A DNA stretch of 64,000 bases from Vibrio injensis (lineage in GTDB: Bacteria > Pseudomonadota > Gammaproteobacteria > Enterobacterales > Vibrionaceae), in assembly GCF_001895205.1 (NCBI RefSeq), contig NZ_BDJF01000006.1, positions 1 to 64,000 of the forward strand, given 5' to 3'. A program made the translations under genes and the position numbers. Positions 26,680-37,036 of the stretch are shown here, in pieces (within the stretch, counting starts at the first letter, position 1; each line of letters begins with the position of its first letter). The notes below the pieces were generated by a model that saw only the letters and a list, made by a program, of their open reading frames with translations, did no database searches and had not been told where the DNA came from.

Positions 26680-27870
26680 CTATTGATCGCCATAAAAAGG
26701 ATCAATAACTGGCGGATTAGCTCGCTGAATGGCAAGCTGCTTAGCCTGCTCATAAGTTTCAATAAAACGATAACCAGCTTGTAGCCCTAACTCATAGTCA
26801 TAGAGCAATGCTCCCTGACTACTGAGTAAAGAGCTTGATTTCAGTGGTTCACTTGGCACAATTTGTAAAATAAACGCATCATCTGGCGGGGTATGAAGAA
26901 AGTCACTGGTTAATGAATAGGTTTGATAATGAACCATTAACATATCGGCAAGACCCGCATCGAATTTATTGCCTAATAAATGACTTAACCGATAAATATT
27001 GTCAGCCCCAAACAGCCAGCGTCCTCCATTTAACACATCGAGATGCTTTTGCTCTTTCTTGATCTCTTGTGCTTTGGCGAGTTGTTGCTGCAGGAAACCA
27101 TTCCAATCTTGTCTCCATTGCAGTATTTTATTTTGCCAATGTTGCTGAATATGGTTTACCGATTCACGTAACCACTTAACTTGAGAATCAGACTCTTGCT
27201 CTACCAAAGCGTTTTGCTGATCTTCTTCCTCTAACGTTTCCGTCCGGATGACGGTGATAAATCGCGCTTCTTGACGCCAAGCTTGCTGAACGGGGATAGA
27301 CGCTGACACCCCACCATCAATATAGCAATGTTGACCTAATGAAACTTCTTGAGTGTATAAACCCGGAATTGCGCAGGTCGCGATAAGGACTTCTCGCCAA
27401 TCATTATCCAGCATCGGAAAATAAGCATCGGTTAATGACTGAGCCTCCGTCACCGCAGCAAAGGCCTTTCGCTGGCCCAATACATGCCGCCCCATGTCCA
27501 AATCTAAACGGTAAGGATAATCACTGATTTTATCGAGCGCCCAGTCTAAATTCATATACTGTTTGCGTCGGATATAACTGAATAAATGAAAAAACTGAGG
27601 ATCGGTCGTGAGTTCGAGAATGAAAGCTTTACCTAAACCGTGTTGACGACATAGATAAGAACAAAGATTTAATGCGCCCGCTGACGTGCCATAAAATTCA
27701 TCAAACGGGTCAAAATTAGACAACATAAAAGCATCTAACACCCCTGCGGTAAAAATCCCCCGCTGCCCTCCACCTTGGGCAACTAAACTATTTTTACCAG
27801 TCAGAAACTTCGAGAGCCGAACAGTGTCGACTCTCGATTCTAGCCCTGAGACTGTTCCACTGTTCACCAT
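26680..27870 (-). CDS. patatin-like phospholipase family protein
   Basis: A 396-residue member of the bacterial patatin family (YjjU/RssA type). It has the oxyanion hole GGGQRG (residues 34-39), the nucleophile elbow GTSAG, and the DGG catalytic Asp motif in CYIDGGVSASIP, so the Ser-Asp dyad is complete. There is no signal peptide, so it is probably cytosolic or membrane-associated. The C-terminal half is glutamine rich with coiled-coil character. It starts 18 bp after the small ynhF gene and is probably co-transcribed with it. Natural lipid substrate is unknown. Confidence 0.85.
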   Translation of the reverse strand: MVNSGTVSGLESRVDTVRLSKFLTGKNSLVAQGGGQRGIFTAGVLDAFMLSNFDPFDEFYGTSAGALNLCSYLCRQHGLGKAFILELTTDPQFFHLFSYIRRKQYMNLDWALDKISDYPYRLDLDMGRHVLGQRKAFAAVTEAQSLTDAYFPMLDNDWREVLIATCAIPGLYTQEVSLGQHCYIDGGVSASIPVQQAWRQEARFITVIRTETLEEEDQQNALVEQESDSQVKWLRESVNHIQQHWQNKILQWRQDWNGFLQQQLAKAQEIKKEQKHLDVLNGGRWLFGADNIYRLSHLLGNKFDAGLADMLMVHYQTYSLTSDFLHTPPDDAFILQIVPSEPLKSSSLLSSQGALLYDYELGLQAGYRFIETYEQAKQLAIQRANPPVIDPFYGDQ

Positions 27871-27888
27871 AAGCAGAACCTCTAGCTT

Positions 27889-27978
27889 TTAATTAGCGAT
27901 AGTAATTAAACCATAGCCGATAAGAACAGCAAAGATTGCTGCGGTAATCATTAATGCGTGTTTAAGATCGCGTTCCAT
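27889..27978 (-). CDS. ynhF: YnhF-family small membrane protein
   Basis: A 29-residue protein with one membrane helix: MERDLKHALMITAA then IFAVLIGYGLITIAN. Length and plan (short charged N-terminus with DLK, then a single hydrophobic span) match E. coli YnhF, a 29-residue inner-membrane protein of unknown role. The RBS GGAGAGG is well placed four bases before ATG. It is followed 18 bp later by the patatin-family gene on the same strand. Confidence 0.8.
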   Translation of the reverse strand: MERDLKHALMITAAIFAVLIGYGLITIAN

Positions 27979-28150
27979 ACACCTCTCCTTGAGAATCACT
28001 GAATGACAACATAAGCATACACTAATCCTTTATACTGTCGTTTTTTACCACACAAATATCAAGTGATTATCACATTTATCTTCACTAGCGAGGGAGAGTA
28101 AAGCTTTTATTCTCGATGACTAAAGTAACGATAGTATTCACTCACTCTCC

Positions 28151-28184
28151 TATCCTATCCTATCCTATCCTATAGTAGGATAGG
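28151..28184. repeat. (TATCC)4 tandem repeat and hairpin before an outer-membrane protein gene
   Basis: Four perfect TATCC units (28151-28170) continue into the inverted repeat CCTATCCTA-TAG-TAGGATAGG (28164-28184), a 9-bp stem with a 3-base loop. The structure ends 9 bases before the RBS AGAAGGAG. Repeat number could alter promoter spacing or mRNA folding of the gene downstream. Confidence 0.85.
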
Positions 28185-28207
28185 CAGTTATGCAGAAGGA
28201 GTATTAC

Positions 28208-28810
28208 ATGCGACTTAATGGATTCCCGCTCTACCGTTCGTTTATACCATCTCTCCTATTGAGCTTACTCGCCTTCCCGGTAAAAAGTGAACTGTATGTG
28301 ACGCCTTATTTTGGCTATACGTTGGGTGGCAAAGTGGAGGATTTTCAACAACGTCAATACGACATCAAACCATCGGAAAATATTGCATTAGCCATCGAAA
28401 CCCCCTTTCAAACTGGACGCATCGGTTTTTTCTATAGCCATCAATCATCACAAGTTGAACAAATCGATAATCAAGCCACCATGCATTATCTGCACTTCCA
28501 AAGTAGTATTTATTACCCTTTAGAATCTAAAAGCTCTGCATTTATTGGCGTTGGGCTAGGTGGCTCATACGTTGATGTTGACTGGGTTAATAAAAAATAT
28601 GGTTTCTCGTCTAGCGTGTTTGCCGGTATAGACTATAAGATTGCCTCTAACCTCACCATTACATCGCATTTTCGATGGCTTGGCACTATGGTTGACAACG
28701 ATACCAGTGCTATTTGTCAGCTTGAACAAAATAGCGGTTGTTTGATTGGTTTTCACTCCAACTGGATGAATCAATTTGCTTTTAATCTAGGGCTCAGCTT
28801 ACGTTTTTAA
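28208..28810 (+). CDS. small outer-membrane beta-barrel protein
   Basis: A 200-residue predicted 8-stranded outer-membrane protein. It has a signal peptide (RLNGFPLYRSFIPSLLLSLL, cleavage after about residue 26), alternating beta-strand pattern (YVTPYFGYTLGGKV; AFIGVGLGGSYVDVDW; SVFAGIDYKIASNLTITSHF) and a C-terminal phenylalanine. I use ATG 28208 because AGAAGGAG sits six bases before it; the upstream ATG at 28190 has no RBS. Two cysteines (ICQ, GCL) may form a loop disulfide. Role unknown. The upstream TATCC repeat suggests variable expression. Confidence 0.8.
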   Translation: MRLNGFPLYRSFIPSLLLSLLAFPVKSELYVTPYFGYTLGGKVEDFQQRQYDIKPSENIALAIETPFQTGRIGFFYSHQSSQVEQIDNQATMHYLHFQSSIYYPLESKSSAFIGVGLGGSYVDVDWVNKKYGFSSSVFAGIDYKIASNLTITSHFRWLGTMVDNDTSAICQLEQNSGCLIGFHSNWMNQFAFNLGLSLRF

Positions 28811-29440
28811 GCTGTTCATCGCTGATTAGTATGGAAATGGCTTTATCGTCTCCCTGATTGCGAATCATAGATATCAAGCCGTTTATCTCAAACCAAATTT
28901 AACCTTGCAAGATCAACCGCAGCTAGAAGCACTGACCACTAACTGCTGTTTTTTTGGTCAAGCACTCTGTTGTTAAATACAGTTTTATCAATGGACAATG
29001 ACTTTTAATAGAGTGGATTGATTCAGTTAACGACGAAAAACACAAATATACCCCTATATTTTTGTATAAATAACTTGGATGCCGCTATCTATCACTGACA
29101 ACAAACCGTTTACATTGTATTGCCATTTTTAAAAGTTCTCTGTAGTCTCTCAATTAATGCGCAGCTGATTATTTCAGATTACGCAAACACACATCGACAA
29201 CAACAGAATAATATTCCAATAAATAACCATATAGACCACAGGTAAATCTACGTTTTTACACATTCACGGATGATGGAACAATATTTTAACAATTAGACCT
29301 ATACTCATACGATGATCTTTTCGTCAGTCGACTCTGGCAAAAGTGAGCGGTAACGGGAAGGCTTGCTTCCACATCTCAATGAATGAGTAAACAAGGTCTA
29401 ATGAGGCTTCATACCTCAGGGAATGATTAAGGAGAAATAA
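28811..29440. other. 630-bp A/T-rich non-coding region with a probable structured leader
   Basis: No convincing gene on either strand. TATACT at 29300-29305 may be the -10 of the transporter gene. Downstream, 29341-29380 can fold as TGAG / CTCA enclosing GGAAG / CTTCC, followed by TGAGG / CCTCA at about 29402-29418, just before the RBS AAGGAG. These hairpins may be a regulatory leader; I could not match them to a known riboswitch. Confidence 0.4.
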
Positions 29441-30901
29441 ATGAAGCGAGAACAATGGGGATCCCGTACAGGATTCATTTTAGCCGCCGTAGGTTCTGCG
29501 ATTGGCCTAGGTAACATTTGGCGTTTCCCCTACATGGCTTATGAGAATGGAGGGGGCGCTTTTTTCATCCCTTATCTATTTGCTATGTTAACGGCAGGCA
29601 TTCCTTTTATGATCCTCGAATTCAGTATGGGCCAAAAACATCGCGGATCTGCACCAACAACTCTCGCCAAAATTAATACAAAATTTGAATGGCTTGGTTG
29701 GTTTCAAGTGGGTATCGCAGCAACCATTGGGGTGTACTATGTGGCTGTGATTGGCTGGGCAATTTCCTACTTCGGCATGTCATTTACCCAAAGTTGGGGA
29801 ACGGATACCAATAGCTTTTTCTTTAGCGAATACCTAGGTCTTGGTGATAACTCGCCGACTAACCTTGGATCGATTCAGTGGAAAATTGCTTTTACGATGG
29901 CGATTGCTTGGGCTATTACTTATGCAGCTATTGTCGGCGGAGTGAAATCTGGTATTGAGCGTGCTTCCAAAATCATGATGCCGGTATTGTTCATCATGGT
30001 ACTACTCCTAATTGCACGTATGATTTTCTTACCTGGTGCATTAGATGGCGTCAACTATATGTTCGAGCCAGATTTTAGTAAAATTTGGGATGTTAAAGTC
30101 TGGGCTGCCGCTTATGGGCAAATCTTCTTTACCCTCAGCATTGGCTTTGCGATTATGCTAGCCTATTCCAGCTATCTACCACAGAAATCTGATATCACCA
30201 ATAATGCTTTTATGACCGTCTTGATCAACTGCGGTTTTTCCATTCTCGCCGGTATCATGATTTTCTCAGTTCTTGGTTACATGGCTCAAGAACAAGGCAA
30301 ACCGCTGACTGAAGTTGTTTCTGCTGGCGTTGGTTTAGCTTTTGTCACTATTCCTGCTGCCATCAACTTACTACCGATCCCTTACATTTTAGGTCCACTA
30401 TTTTTCTTAGCCTTAGTCGTTGCTGGACTGAGCTCACACATCTCTATCTTAGAAGCCGTCACCTCCGCGGTGATTGACAAACTTGGTTGGAGCCGTAAGA
30501 AAGCAGCCAATATTGTAATCGGTTCAGGATTTATTATTTCTATGGCATTTGCGACTAATGGCGGCTTACTGCTACTCGATTTAGTCGATCACTTTGCGAA
30601 CAATGTCGGCATTATGGCGAGTTGCCTAGTTGAACTCATTCTCATGACTTGGTTGCTGAAAATTTCCGACGTGCGTAAATATGTTAACTCCATTTCTGAT
30701 TTTACGATTGGAGTATGGTTCGACATTTGTTTGCGCTTCGTTTCCCCTGTCGTGTTGGCAATCATTGTCGTAACTAAATTACGTGCACTACTTACTGAAG
30801 GGTATGGTGGCTATAATTTAACTTTAGGTTGGACGATTATTATCGCATTGCTGGTGATGGGTGCCATCGTGAACTTAACGAATCGTAAGGAAGCAAACTA
30901 A
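29441..30901 (+). CDS. sodium-dependent amino-acid transporter, NSS/SNF family (MetP-like)
   Basis: A 486-residue neurotransmitter:sodium symporter homolog (LeuT fold) with about 11-12 membrane helices. The family signatures are at the N-terminus: WGSRTGFILAAVGSAIGLGNIWRFPYMAYENGGGAFFIPY contains the TM1 sodium-site residues, and SIGFAIMLAYSSYLP corresponds to TM6. The stop codon overlaps the start of a 33-residue MetS-type small subunit by one base, so it probably works as a two-part methionine/alanine importer like Corynebacterium MetPS. The substrate is inferred from that partner. Confidence 0.9.
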   Translation: MKREQWGSRTGFILAAVGSAIGLGNIWRFPYMAYENGGGAFFIPYLFAMLTAGIPFMILEFSMGQKHRGSAPTTLAKINTKFEWLGWFQVGIAATIGVYYVAVIGWAISYFGMSFTQSWGTDTNSFFFSEYLGLGDNSPTNLGSIQWKIAFTMAIAWAITYAAIVGGVKSGIERASKIMMPVLFIMVLLLIARMIFLPGALDGVNYMFEPDFSKIWDVKVWAAAYGQIFFTLSIGFAIMLAYSSYLPQKSDITNNAFMTVLINCGFSILAGIMIFSVLGYMAQEQGKPLTEVVSAGVGLAFVTIPAAINLLPIPYILGPLFFLALVVAGLSSHISILEAVTSAVIDKLGWSRKKAANIVIGSGFIISMAFATNGGLLLLDLVDHFANNVGIMASCLVELILMTWLLKISDVRKYVNSISDFTIGVWFDICLRFVSPVVLAIIVVTKLRALLTEGYGGYNLTLGWTIIIALLVMGAIVNLTNRKEAN

Positions 30902-31002
30902 TGACTACTGGTGCTATTATTATGATGATTATCGGTCTTGGGCTCACTTGGGGCGGTGCAGCCATCTGCATTAAAAAAGCTATGGCGAAACAAGAAGAAT
31001 AA
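30901..31002 (+). CDS. MetS-type small subunit of an NSS amino-acid transporter
   Basis: A 33-residue single-span protein: MTTGAIIMMIIGLGLTWGGA then AICIKKAMAKQEE. The hydrophobic helix with GLGLTWGG and the lysine-rich C-terminal tail are typical of methionine/alanine importer small subunits. Its ATG shares one base with the TAA stop of the transporter gene (TAATG), indicating translational coupling. In Corynebacterium the small subunit is needed for transport. Confidence 0.85.
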   Translation: MTTGAIIMMIIGLGLTWGGAAICIKKAMAKQEE

Positions 31003-31013
31003 TCTCCTCTTAA

Positions 31014-31048
31014 TAAGGCCACGAGCAGCTAATCTGCTGTGGCCTTAT
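31014..31048. terminator. bidirectional terminator after metS-type gene
   Basis: TAAGGCCAC pairs with GTGGCCTTA, and an inner AGCAG / CTGCT extends the stem. It lies 11 bases after the small subunit gene and just past the 3' end of the opposing outer-membrane protein gene. Confidence 0.75.
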
Positions 31049-31053
31049 CGATT

Positions 31054-31458
31054 TTAGAAGCGATAAGTGATCCCTAACGCCGCACCCAATTGCAAATTGA
31101 CACCTGAATGAAGGTTTAACTCTGGATGAACTTGACCATAGACATCAATATTACTGTTAATTGGCCAGTTAACCCCTAATGGTACGCGCGCACCAAAATC
31201 ACCATCCCACTCACCCCAAGCACCAATTCCAACGTACCAATCCAAAGGAACGTCAGCTCGGTCAAAATTGCCACGTCGCATCAAATAATCAAAAGCGGCA
31301 CCTTCATTACCAAGAATAAAACGATATTGCTCATCAACCTCAATGACTGCACTCAACTGTTGATCTACGGCCATACCCACTTTTAAACTCGGCTCTTGTT
31401 GAGCATAAACACTTACTGGTACGCTGAATAACATCGCCACTGCAGCTATTTTTTTCAT
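31054..31458 (-). CDS. small outer-membrane protein
   Basis: A 134-residue protein with a signal peptide (KKIAAVAMLFSVPVSVYA, cleavage before QQE), beta-strand-like alternation (DWYVGIGAWGEWDG, VNLQLGAALGITYRF) and a terminal Phe as in outer-membrane barrels. It is short for an 8-stranded barrel. No catalytic motif is visible and the role is unknown. Confidence 0.7.
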   Translation of the reverse strand: MKKIAAVAMLFSVPVSVYAQQEPSLKVGMAVDQQLSAVIEVDEQYRFILGNEGAAFDYLMRRGNFDRADVPLDWYVGIGAWGEWDGDFGARVPLGVNWPINSNIDVYGQVHPELNLHSGVNLQLGAALGITYRF

Positions 31459-31740
31459 AAGTCACTTATCCTATATCGTCTGGTATTTACTCAAATTTCT
31501 AAGATTGAGAAATAAACTCCCAAATGATGTCCAATTGCAGCAAAGTCGGCTCCGCCAGAAGAAAGAATAAACATGACACGAATAATCCAACCAAGTGCAA
31601 AATAAAATCAAAGGAAATAACGGCAGTCTAACGAGGAGTGTACTGATCAATGTCAGCAAAGAGGTAAAGATAGGTTAAGATAGAGTATAGGTAGAGGTTA
31701 AAACATCATTGATAATGGGCACTTTCAGCAGACCGATAAA
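31459..31740. other. non-coding region between a small OMP gene and ptsG
   Basis: About 280 bp without a supported gene. The part at 31665-31700 is a degenerate purine-rich run built of GATAG/GGT-like units (AAGATAGG, AAGATAGAG, TAGGTAGAGG). A 62-codon minus frame at 31471-31659 has no RBS or family resemblance and I do not accept it. Confidence 0.5.
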
Positions 31741-31760
31741 AAGGAGACCGAAGTCTCCTT
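31741..31760 (-). terminator. ptsG terminator
   Basis: On the minus strand AAGGAGAC-TTCG-GTCTCCTT forms an 8-bp stem closed by a stable C(TTCG)G tetraloop, followed by TTTATC. It lies 24 bases after the ptsG stop. Confidence 0.85.
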
Positions 31761-31783
31761 ATTTATAGGGGAAAGAATGAGAA

Positions 31784-33274
<1,491 letters not shown>

Positions 33275-33474
33275 CTAAATGTTAGCACCCAATGAAAATG
33301 TAACCACAAATGTATTATATTTTCCGCCTCTAAATATATCTTGATGCCCCTCAAACTTTCCAGTTCGTAAAGAAATTTAGTTTCAAAGTAATAGACAGAT
33401 CACACAGCCATCACTTATCAACAAGGCAACAGAAGCATTCTATCCTATTGTTTATATTAATAATAATTTTCCAT

Positions 33475-33501
33475 CAATTAATTTTACTTGGTAAATTAAA
33501 T
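33475..33501. promoter_or_regulatory. possible Mlc operator upstream of ptsG
   Basis: AATTAATTTTACTTGGTAAA followed by TTAAATT is a near-palindromic A/T-rich site similar to Mlc boxes before ptsG in enterics (TTTTACT core). It lies about 270 bases before the ptsG start. The rest of the 444-bp intergenic region 33215-33658 is A/T rich with no gene that I can support. Confidence 0.35.
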
Positions 33502-33658
33502 TGACAGGGTTGTTATTTTTAGTAACAAAATTACCAATTACTGATTTTAGAACGAATATTCAACAAATTAAGTAAACAAGCCTAGTTTTTGATAGTAATT
33601 TGAAGTTAAGCACGTAAAACAACGATTTACGACACGTTATGCCCACAAAATTTGATTT

Positions 33659-34426
33659 TCATCGCAAAAAAAGATCTTGGAAATTTTTGCTGGTTTTTTC
33701 TGCAACTTCGCCTAAAGAAAGCCCTTTAAGTTGAGCAATATAAGCTGCGACCTCAACCACATAGGCTGGTTGATTCTCTTTACCTCGATGGGGTACTGGC
33801 GCTAAATAAGGTGAATCGGTTTCAATTAGCAGTTTCTCTAATGGCAATTCCTTAACCACCGCTTTGAGTTCTGTCGCTTGGCGAAACGTAACAATCCCAG
33901 AGATCGAAATATAGAAACCCATCTCCATTGCGGCCTGCGCAAAAGCCCAATCTTCAGTAAAACAGTGTATAACCCCACCACAACGATCAGCATGATGCGC
34001 TTTTAGTATAGCTAAAGTATCTTCTCGTGCTTGACGAGTATGAATAATCAATGGCTTATTAAGTTCAACGGCAGTATCAATATGCTGAATAAAACGCTGT
34101 TGTTGTAACGCCAGCGTTTCTGGTTGATAGTGATAATCGAGCCCAGTTTCCCCAATCGCCACCACTTTAGGGTGACGAGCATAAGTGTGAAAACGCTCTA
34201 GATCAAAATCACTTTGCACGTCGAGAGGATGAACCCCGCAAGAAGCATGGATATTATCGAAGGGAGTAATCATTGCTAACATATTGGGAAATGAGTCTAA
34301 CGTCACCCCCACAGAAAGTAACTGTGTCACTTTAGCCCGTTCGGCTTTAGCAAGAACATCGCTGATATCTTGGTGTAAATCTTGATAGTTCAGTTTATCA
34401 AGATGGCAATGTGAATCTACAAACAT
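33659..34426 (-). CDS. TatD-family deoxyribonuclease (YcfH-like)
   Basis: A 255-residue metal-dependent hydrolase of the TatD family. Metal-binding motifs are FVDSHCHLDKL at the N-terminus, IGETGLDYHYQ, IHTRQAREDT, HCFTEDW and IETDSPYLAPVPHRGKEN. E. coli YcfH is the closest known relative and occupies the same place downstream of holB. The gene overlaps holB by 10 bp. Its exact substrate is not established; 3'-5' DNase activity is known for TatD itself. Confidence 0.9.
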   Translation of the reverse strand: MFVDSHCHLDKLNYQDLHQDISDVLAKAERAKVTQLLSVGVTLDSFPNMLAMITPFDNIHASCGVHPLDVQSDFDLERFHTYARHPKVVAIGETGLDYHYQPETLALQQQRFIQHIDTAVELNKPLIIHTRQAREDTLAILKAHHADRCGGVIHCFTEDWAFAQAAMEMGFYISISGIVTFRQATELKAVVKELPLEKLLIETDSPYLAPVPHRGKENQPAYVVEVAAYIAQLKGLSLGEVAEKTSKNFQDLFLR

Positions 34427-35385
34427 GTTTCCTCATTAAATTTAAATAACCAATCAGCAATTAAAAGTTCACTATTTAACCCACTAAATCCCTGTAATTG
34501 ATTGATCAACTGCGCCAATGAATCCGTTTGTTGTTGTAATAAAGACAAAGAACGAGCTTGAGCAAGCCACTGACTTTGCGGAGTAAAATAAGGCTGCCAT
34601 ACGCCAAAAGCGGTTTTCTGAGCATCGGTTAAGAGATACCAAAGCCAACGTAATCCACGAAGAGGCTGACCACTGATCGTTTTAGCGCAATGTAATAATG
34701 CCGATATATCACCTTGCAAGGCCTGAACAAATTGTTGTTCTATCGCCAAATAATCATTGAGTTGACCTTGTAAAATAAACTCACGCGTAAGCAAGGGAGC
34801 ATTACCATGAAGATGAGCAGCAAACGCTGGGATCGCTTGTTGGCACTGCTCGGTTAACCACGGCATAACAGCTTGTGGCTTCGGCTCAGGAATAATAATC
34901 GGTTGGCAACGGCTGACGATTGTCGCCAATAAACGACTAACTTGATGAGTCAGTAAAACAAAAACACACTTTTCAGCAGGCTCTTCAAGCGTTTTCAGTA
35001 AAGCATTTGCTGCCGATTCATTCATTGCCTCAGCCGGTTCAATCACAATTAACCGGAAACCAGATAGCTGTGAAGACTCTTGTGCTAACCGATTCGCTCC
35101 ACGAATTTGCTCAACCGTAATTGACTTACCTTCTTTTTCAGGTCGGATAGTATGATAATCAGGATGCGTTGCCGATGACATCAAATCACAACCATGACAA
35201 AAACCACAGGGCTCACTACGCTGCGTAGTACACATTAATGCCTGCGAAAATTTCTCAATTAATTGCTCTGCGCCTACTCCTTGTGGTGCATTGATTAACG
35301 TCGCTGAAGCAAAGCGTTGATGATCCATCTGTTGTTTCCAACGCCCCCATGCCTCATTTAACCAAGGATATACTGCGTTCATCAT
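34417..35385 (-). CDS. holB: DNA polymerase III subunit delta'
   Basis: HolB is a clamp-loader subunit of DNA polymerase III. The 322-residue AAA+ protein has the expected degenerate P-loop region (INAPQGVGAEQLIEKF, lacking a true Walker A), a zinc module CGFCHGCD, and the SRC motif in IVSRCQPIIIP. It lies between tmk and tatD with one-base and 10-bp overlaps, as in E. coli and V. cholerae. Confidence 0.93.
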   Translation of the reverse strand: MMNAVYPWLNEAWGRWKQQMDHQRFASATLINAPQGVGAEQLIEKFSQALMCTTQRSEPCGFCHGCDLMSSATHPDYHTIRPEKEGKSITVEQIRGANRLAQESSQLSGFRLIVIEPAEAMNESAANALLKTLEEPAEKCVFVLLTHQVSRLLATIVSRCQPIIIPEPKPQAVMPWLTEQCQQAIPAFAAHLHGNAPLLTREFILQGQLNDYLAIEQQFVQALQGDISALLHCAKTISGQPLRGLRWLWYLLTDAQKTAFGVWQPYFTPQSQWLAQARSLSLLQQQTDSLAQLINQLQGFSGLNSELLIADWLFKFNEETCL

Positions 35386-36020
35386 TAACCTTTATGTTGA
35401 TTTAACCAGTTTAATAACGCTTGCTGAATATCTTGTGTCACCGCTTGTAAGGTTTGCTGCGCGTTAATAATCGTAACGGATGGATTGTCCTTAGCCAGCT
35501 CTAGATAACGCTGGCGAGTACGCTCAAAAAAACTCAAATCCATTCGCTCAATACGATCTAACTCCCCTCGTCCACGAGCTCGCTCTAACCCGACTCTTGG
35601 GTCGATATCTAAATATAAAGTAAAATCTGGCGCAAAATCCCCCAATGCTAACTGCTTAAGTTGCTGCATAGTAGCAAGATTAATCTGCCGTCCACCACCT
35701 TGATATGCTTGGGACGACATATCATGACGATCGCCTACCACCCAACATCCTGTTGCCAATGCAGGTTTAATGACATTTTCTACTAATTGCACTCGTGCAG
35801 CATACATTAACAACACTTCAGTCACATCTTGTAAAATTTCACCAGGATGCTCCTCTTTGACTAACGCACGCATCTTTTCAGCCAATGCGGTGCCACCAGG
35901 CTCACGAGTTTGGATAATGGAGCCAATGCCAAAAGCTTGCAGTGTATCGATAACAACTTGGATAGCCGTGCTTTTACCAGCCCCTTCCAACCCTTCTACT
36001 ACGATAAATTTTGCGTTCAT
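35385..36020 (-). CDS. tmk: thymidylate kinase
   Basis: Tmk phosphorylates dTMP to dTDP. At 211 residues it has the P-loop GLEGAGKST, the DRX-type motif [18 protein letters not shown], and the LID arginines in [11 protein letters not shown]. It overlaps mltG and holB by a few bases in a tightly packed operon, the conserved mltG-tmk-holB order. Confidence 0.95.
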   Translation of the reverse strand: MNAKFIVVEGLEGAGKSTAIQVVIDTLQAFGIGSIIQTREPGGTALAEKMRALVKEEHPGEILQDVTEVLLMYAARVQLVENVIKPALATGCWVVGDRHDMSSQAYQGGGRQINLATMQQLKQLALGDFAPDFTLYLDIDPRVGLERARGRGELDRIERMDLSFFERTRQRYLELAKDNPSVTIINAQQTLQAVTQDIQQALLNWLNQHKG

Positions 36021-37036
36021 TGTCGACTTCTGATCACTTGTAAATAGGCGCGTACCGCGCGATTATGTTCGGCTAACGTTTTTGAAAATACGTGATCACC
36101 ATGGCCACTGGCTACAAAATACAGATAATCACTTTGCTCGGGATTTAAAGCAGCCTTAATCGAAGCTGGGCCAGCCATCGCAATCGGCGTTGGAGGTAGT
36201 CCGTTGATCACGTAAGTATTATATTCTGTCGCTTCACGCAGATCGGCACGGCGAATCCGCCCCTGATAGCGATCACCCATACCATAAATAACCGTGGGAT
36301 CCGTTTGCAAACGCATTCGCTTATTTAATCGATTAATAAACACCGAAGAGACTCGCTCACGCTCTGCATCAATCGCTGTTTCTTTTTCAATAATCGACGC
36401 TAAAATAAGTGCTTCGTAAGGCGTTTTCAATGGTAAATCTGGTTGACGATGTTCCCACTCTTGCTCTAATAGACGATTGAGTTTACGGTGCGCACGACGA
36501 AGGATATCAATATCCTTCTCTCCTTTAGTAAAATGGTAGGTTTCCGCTAAAAATAGACCTTCTAGCTTTGTATTCTCGATACCCAATAATTGAGCAATCT
36601 CCACCTCAGAATACTCAGTCATCGTTTGTTGTAAGTTAGGATTTTGCGCTAAACTAGCACGCCACTCTGAAAAACGGCTTCCCTCAACAAAAGTGATCGA
36701 AAACTGAAACTCTCGTCCAGAAACAAATAATGCTAAACCATCGCGTAACGAAAACCCTGGTTGTAATTGATAAGTTCCCGCTCGAATTGATGTTAATTCG
36801 GGGTACAGACGACGTAATAACTTAGTGGCTAAAGCATCCTCAACCAGCCAAGTTTGCTCCGTCATTAATGTCAATGCTCTATTTACACTCGCCCCACCAT
36901 GAAGGGTGATCAACTGTGGCTCAGTGATCAACAAAGGCTGCGCGAGATAGTCATTGGTCTTTTTAACCGCATAAAAATAACTTGCAATAGTAAAAACAAT
37001 GATGACTAAGATTAAGGCCAGTAATTTTTTAATCAC
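36017..37036 (-). CDS. mltG: endolytic murein transglycosylase MltG
   Basis: MltG cuts nascent peptidoglycan strands and acts as a terminase for glycan length. The 339-residue protein has an N-terminal membrane anchor ([20 protein letters not shown]) and a YceG domain with the catalytic Glu in [19 protein letters not shown] and the conserved [10 protein letters not shown] and [14 protein letters not shown] segments. It is translationally coupled to pabC (4-bp overlap) and tmk. Confidence 0.94.
   Translation of the reverse strand: MIKKLLALILVIIVFTIASYFYAVKKTNDYLAQPLLITEPQLITLHGGASVNRALTLMTEQTWLVEDALATKLLRRLYPELTSIRAGTYQLQPGFSLRDGLALFVSGREFQFSITFVEGSRFSEWRASLAQNPNLQQTMTEYSEVEIAQLLGIENTKLEGLFLAETYHFTKGEKDIDILRRAHRKLNRLLEQEWEHRQPDLPLKTPYEALILASIIEKETAIDAERERVSSVFINRLNKRMRLQTDPTVIYGMGDRYQGRIRRADLREATEYNTYVINGLPPTPIAMAGPASIKAALNPEQSDYLYFVASGHGDHVFSKTLAEHNRAVRAYLQVIRSRQ

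Noticed and set aside
28062..28073. CRP site before the TATCC repeat gene
   Set aside because: GTGATTATCAC is a palindrome but the half-sites are three bases too close for CRP.
29320..29440. Glycine riboswitch upstream of the NSS transporter
   Set aside because: The conserved glycine aptamer core segments are not present.
31471..31659. 62-codon minus-strand frame between the small OMP gene and ptsG
   Set aside because: Composition is odd (many Leu, Cys, Trp, Phe), no RBS, and it covers the promoter region of the OMP gene.
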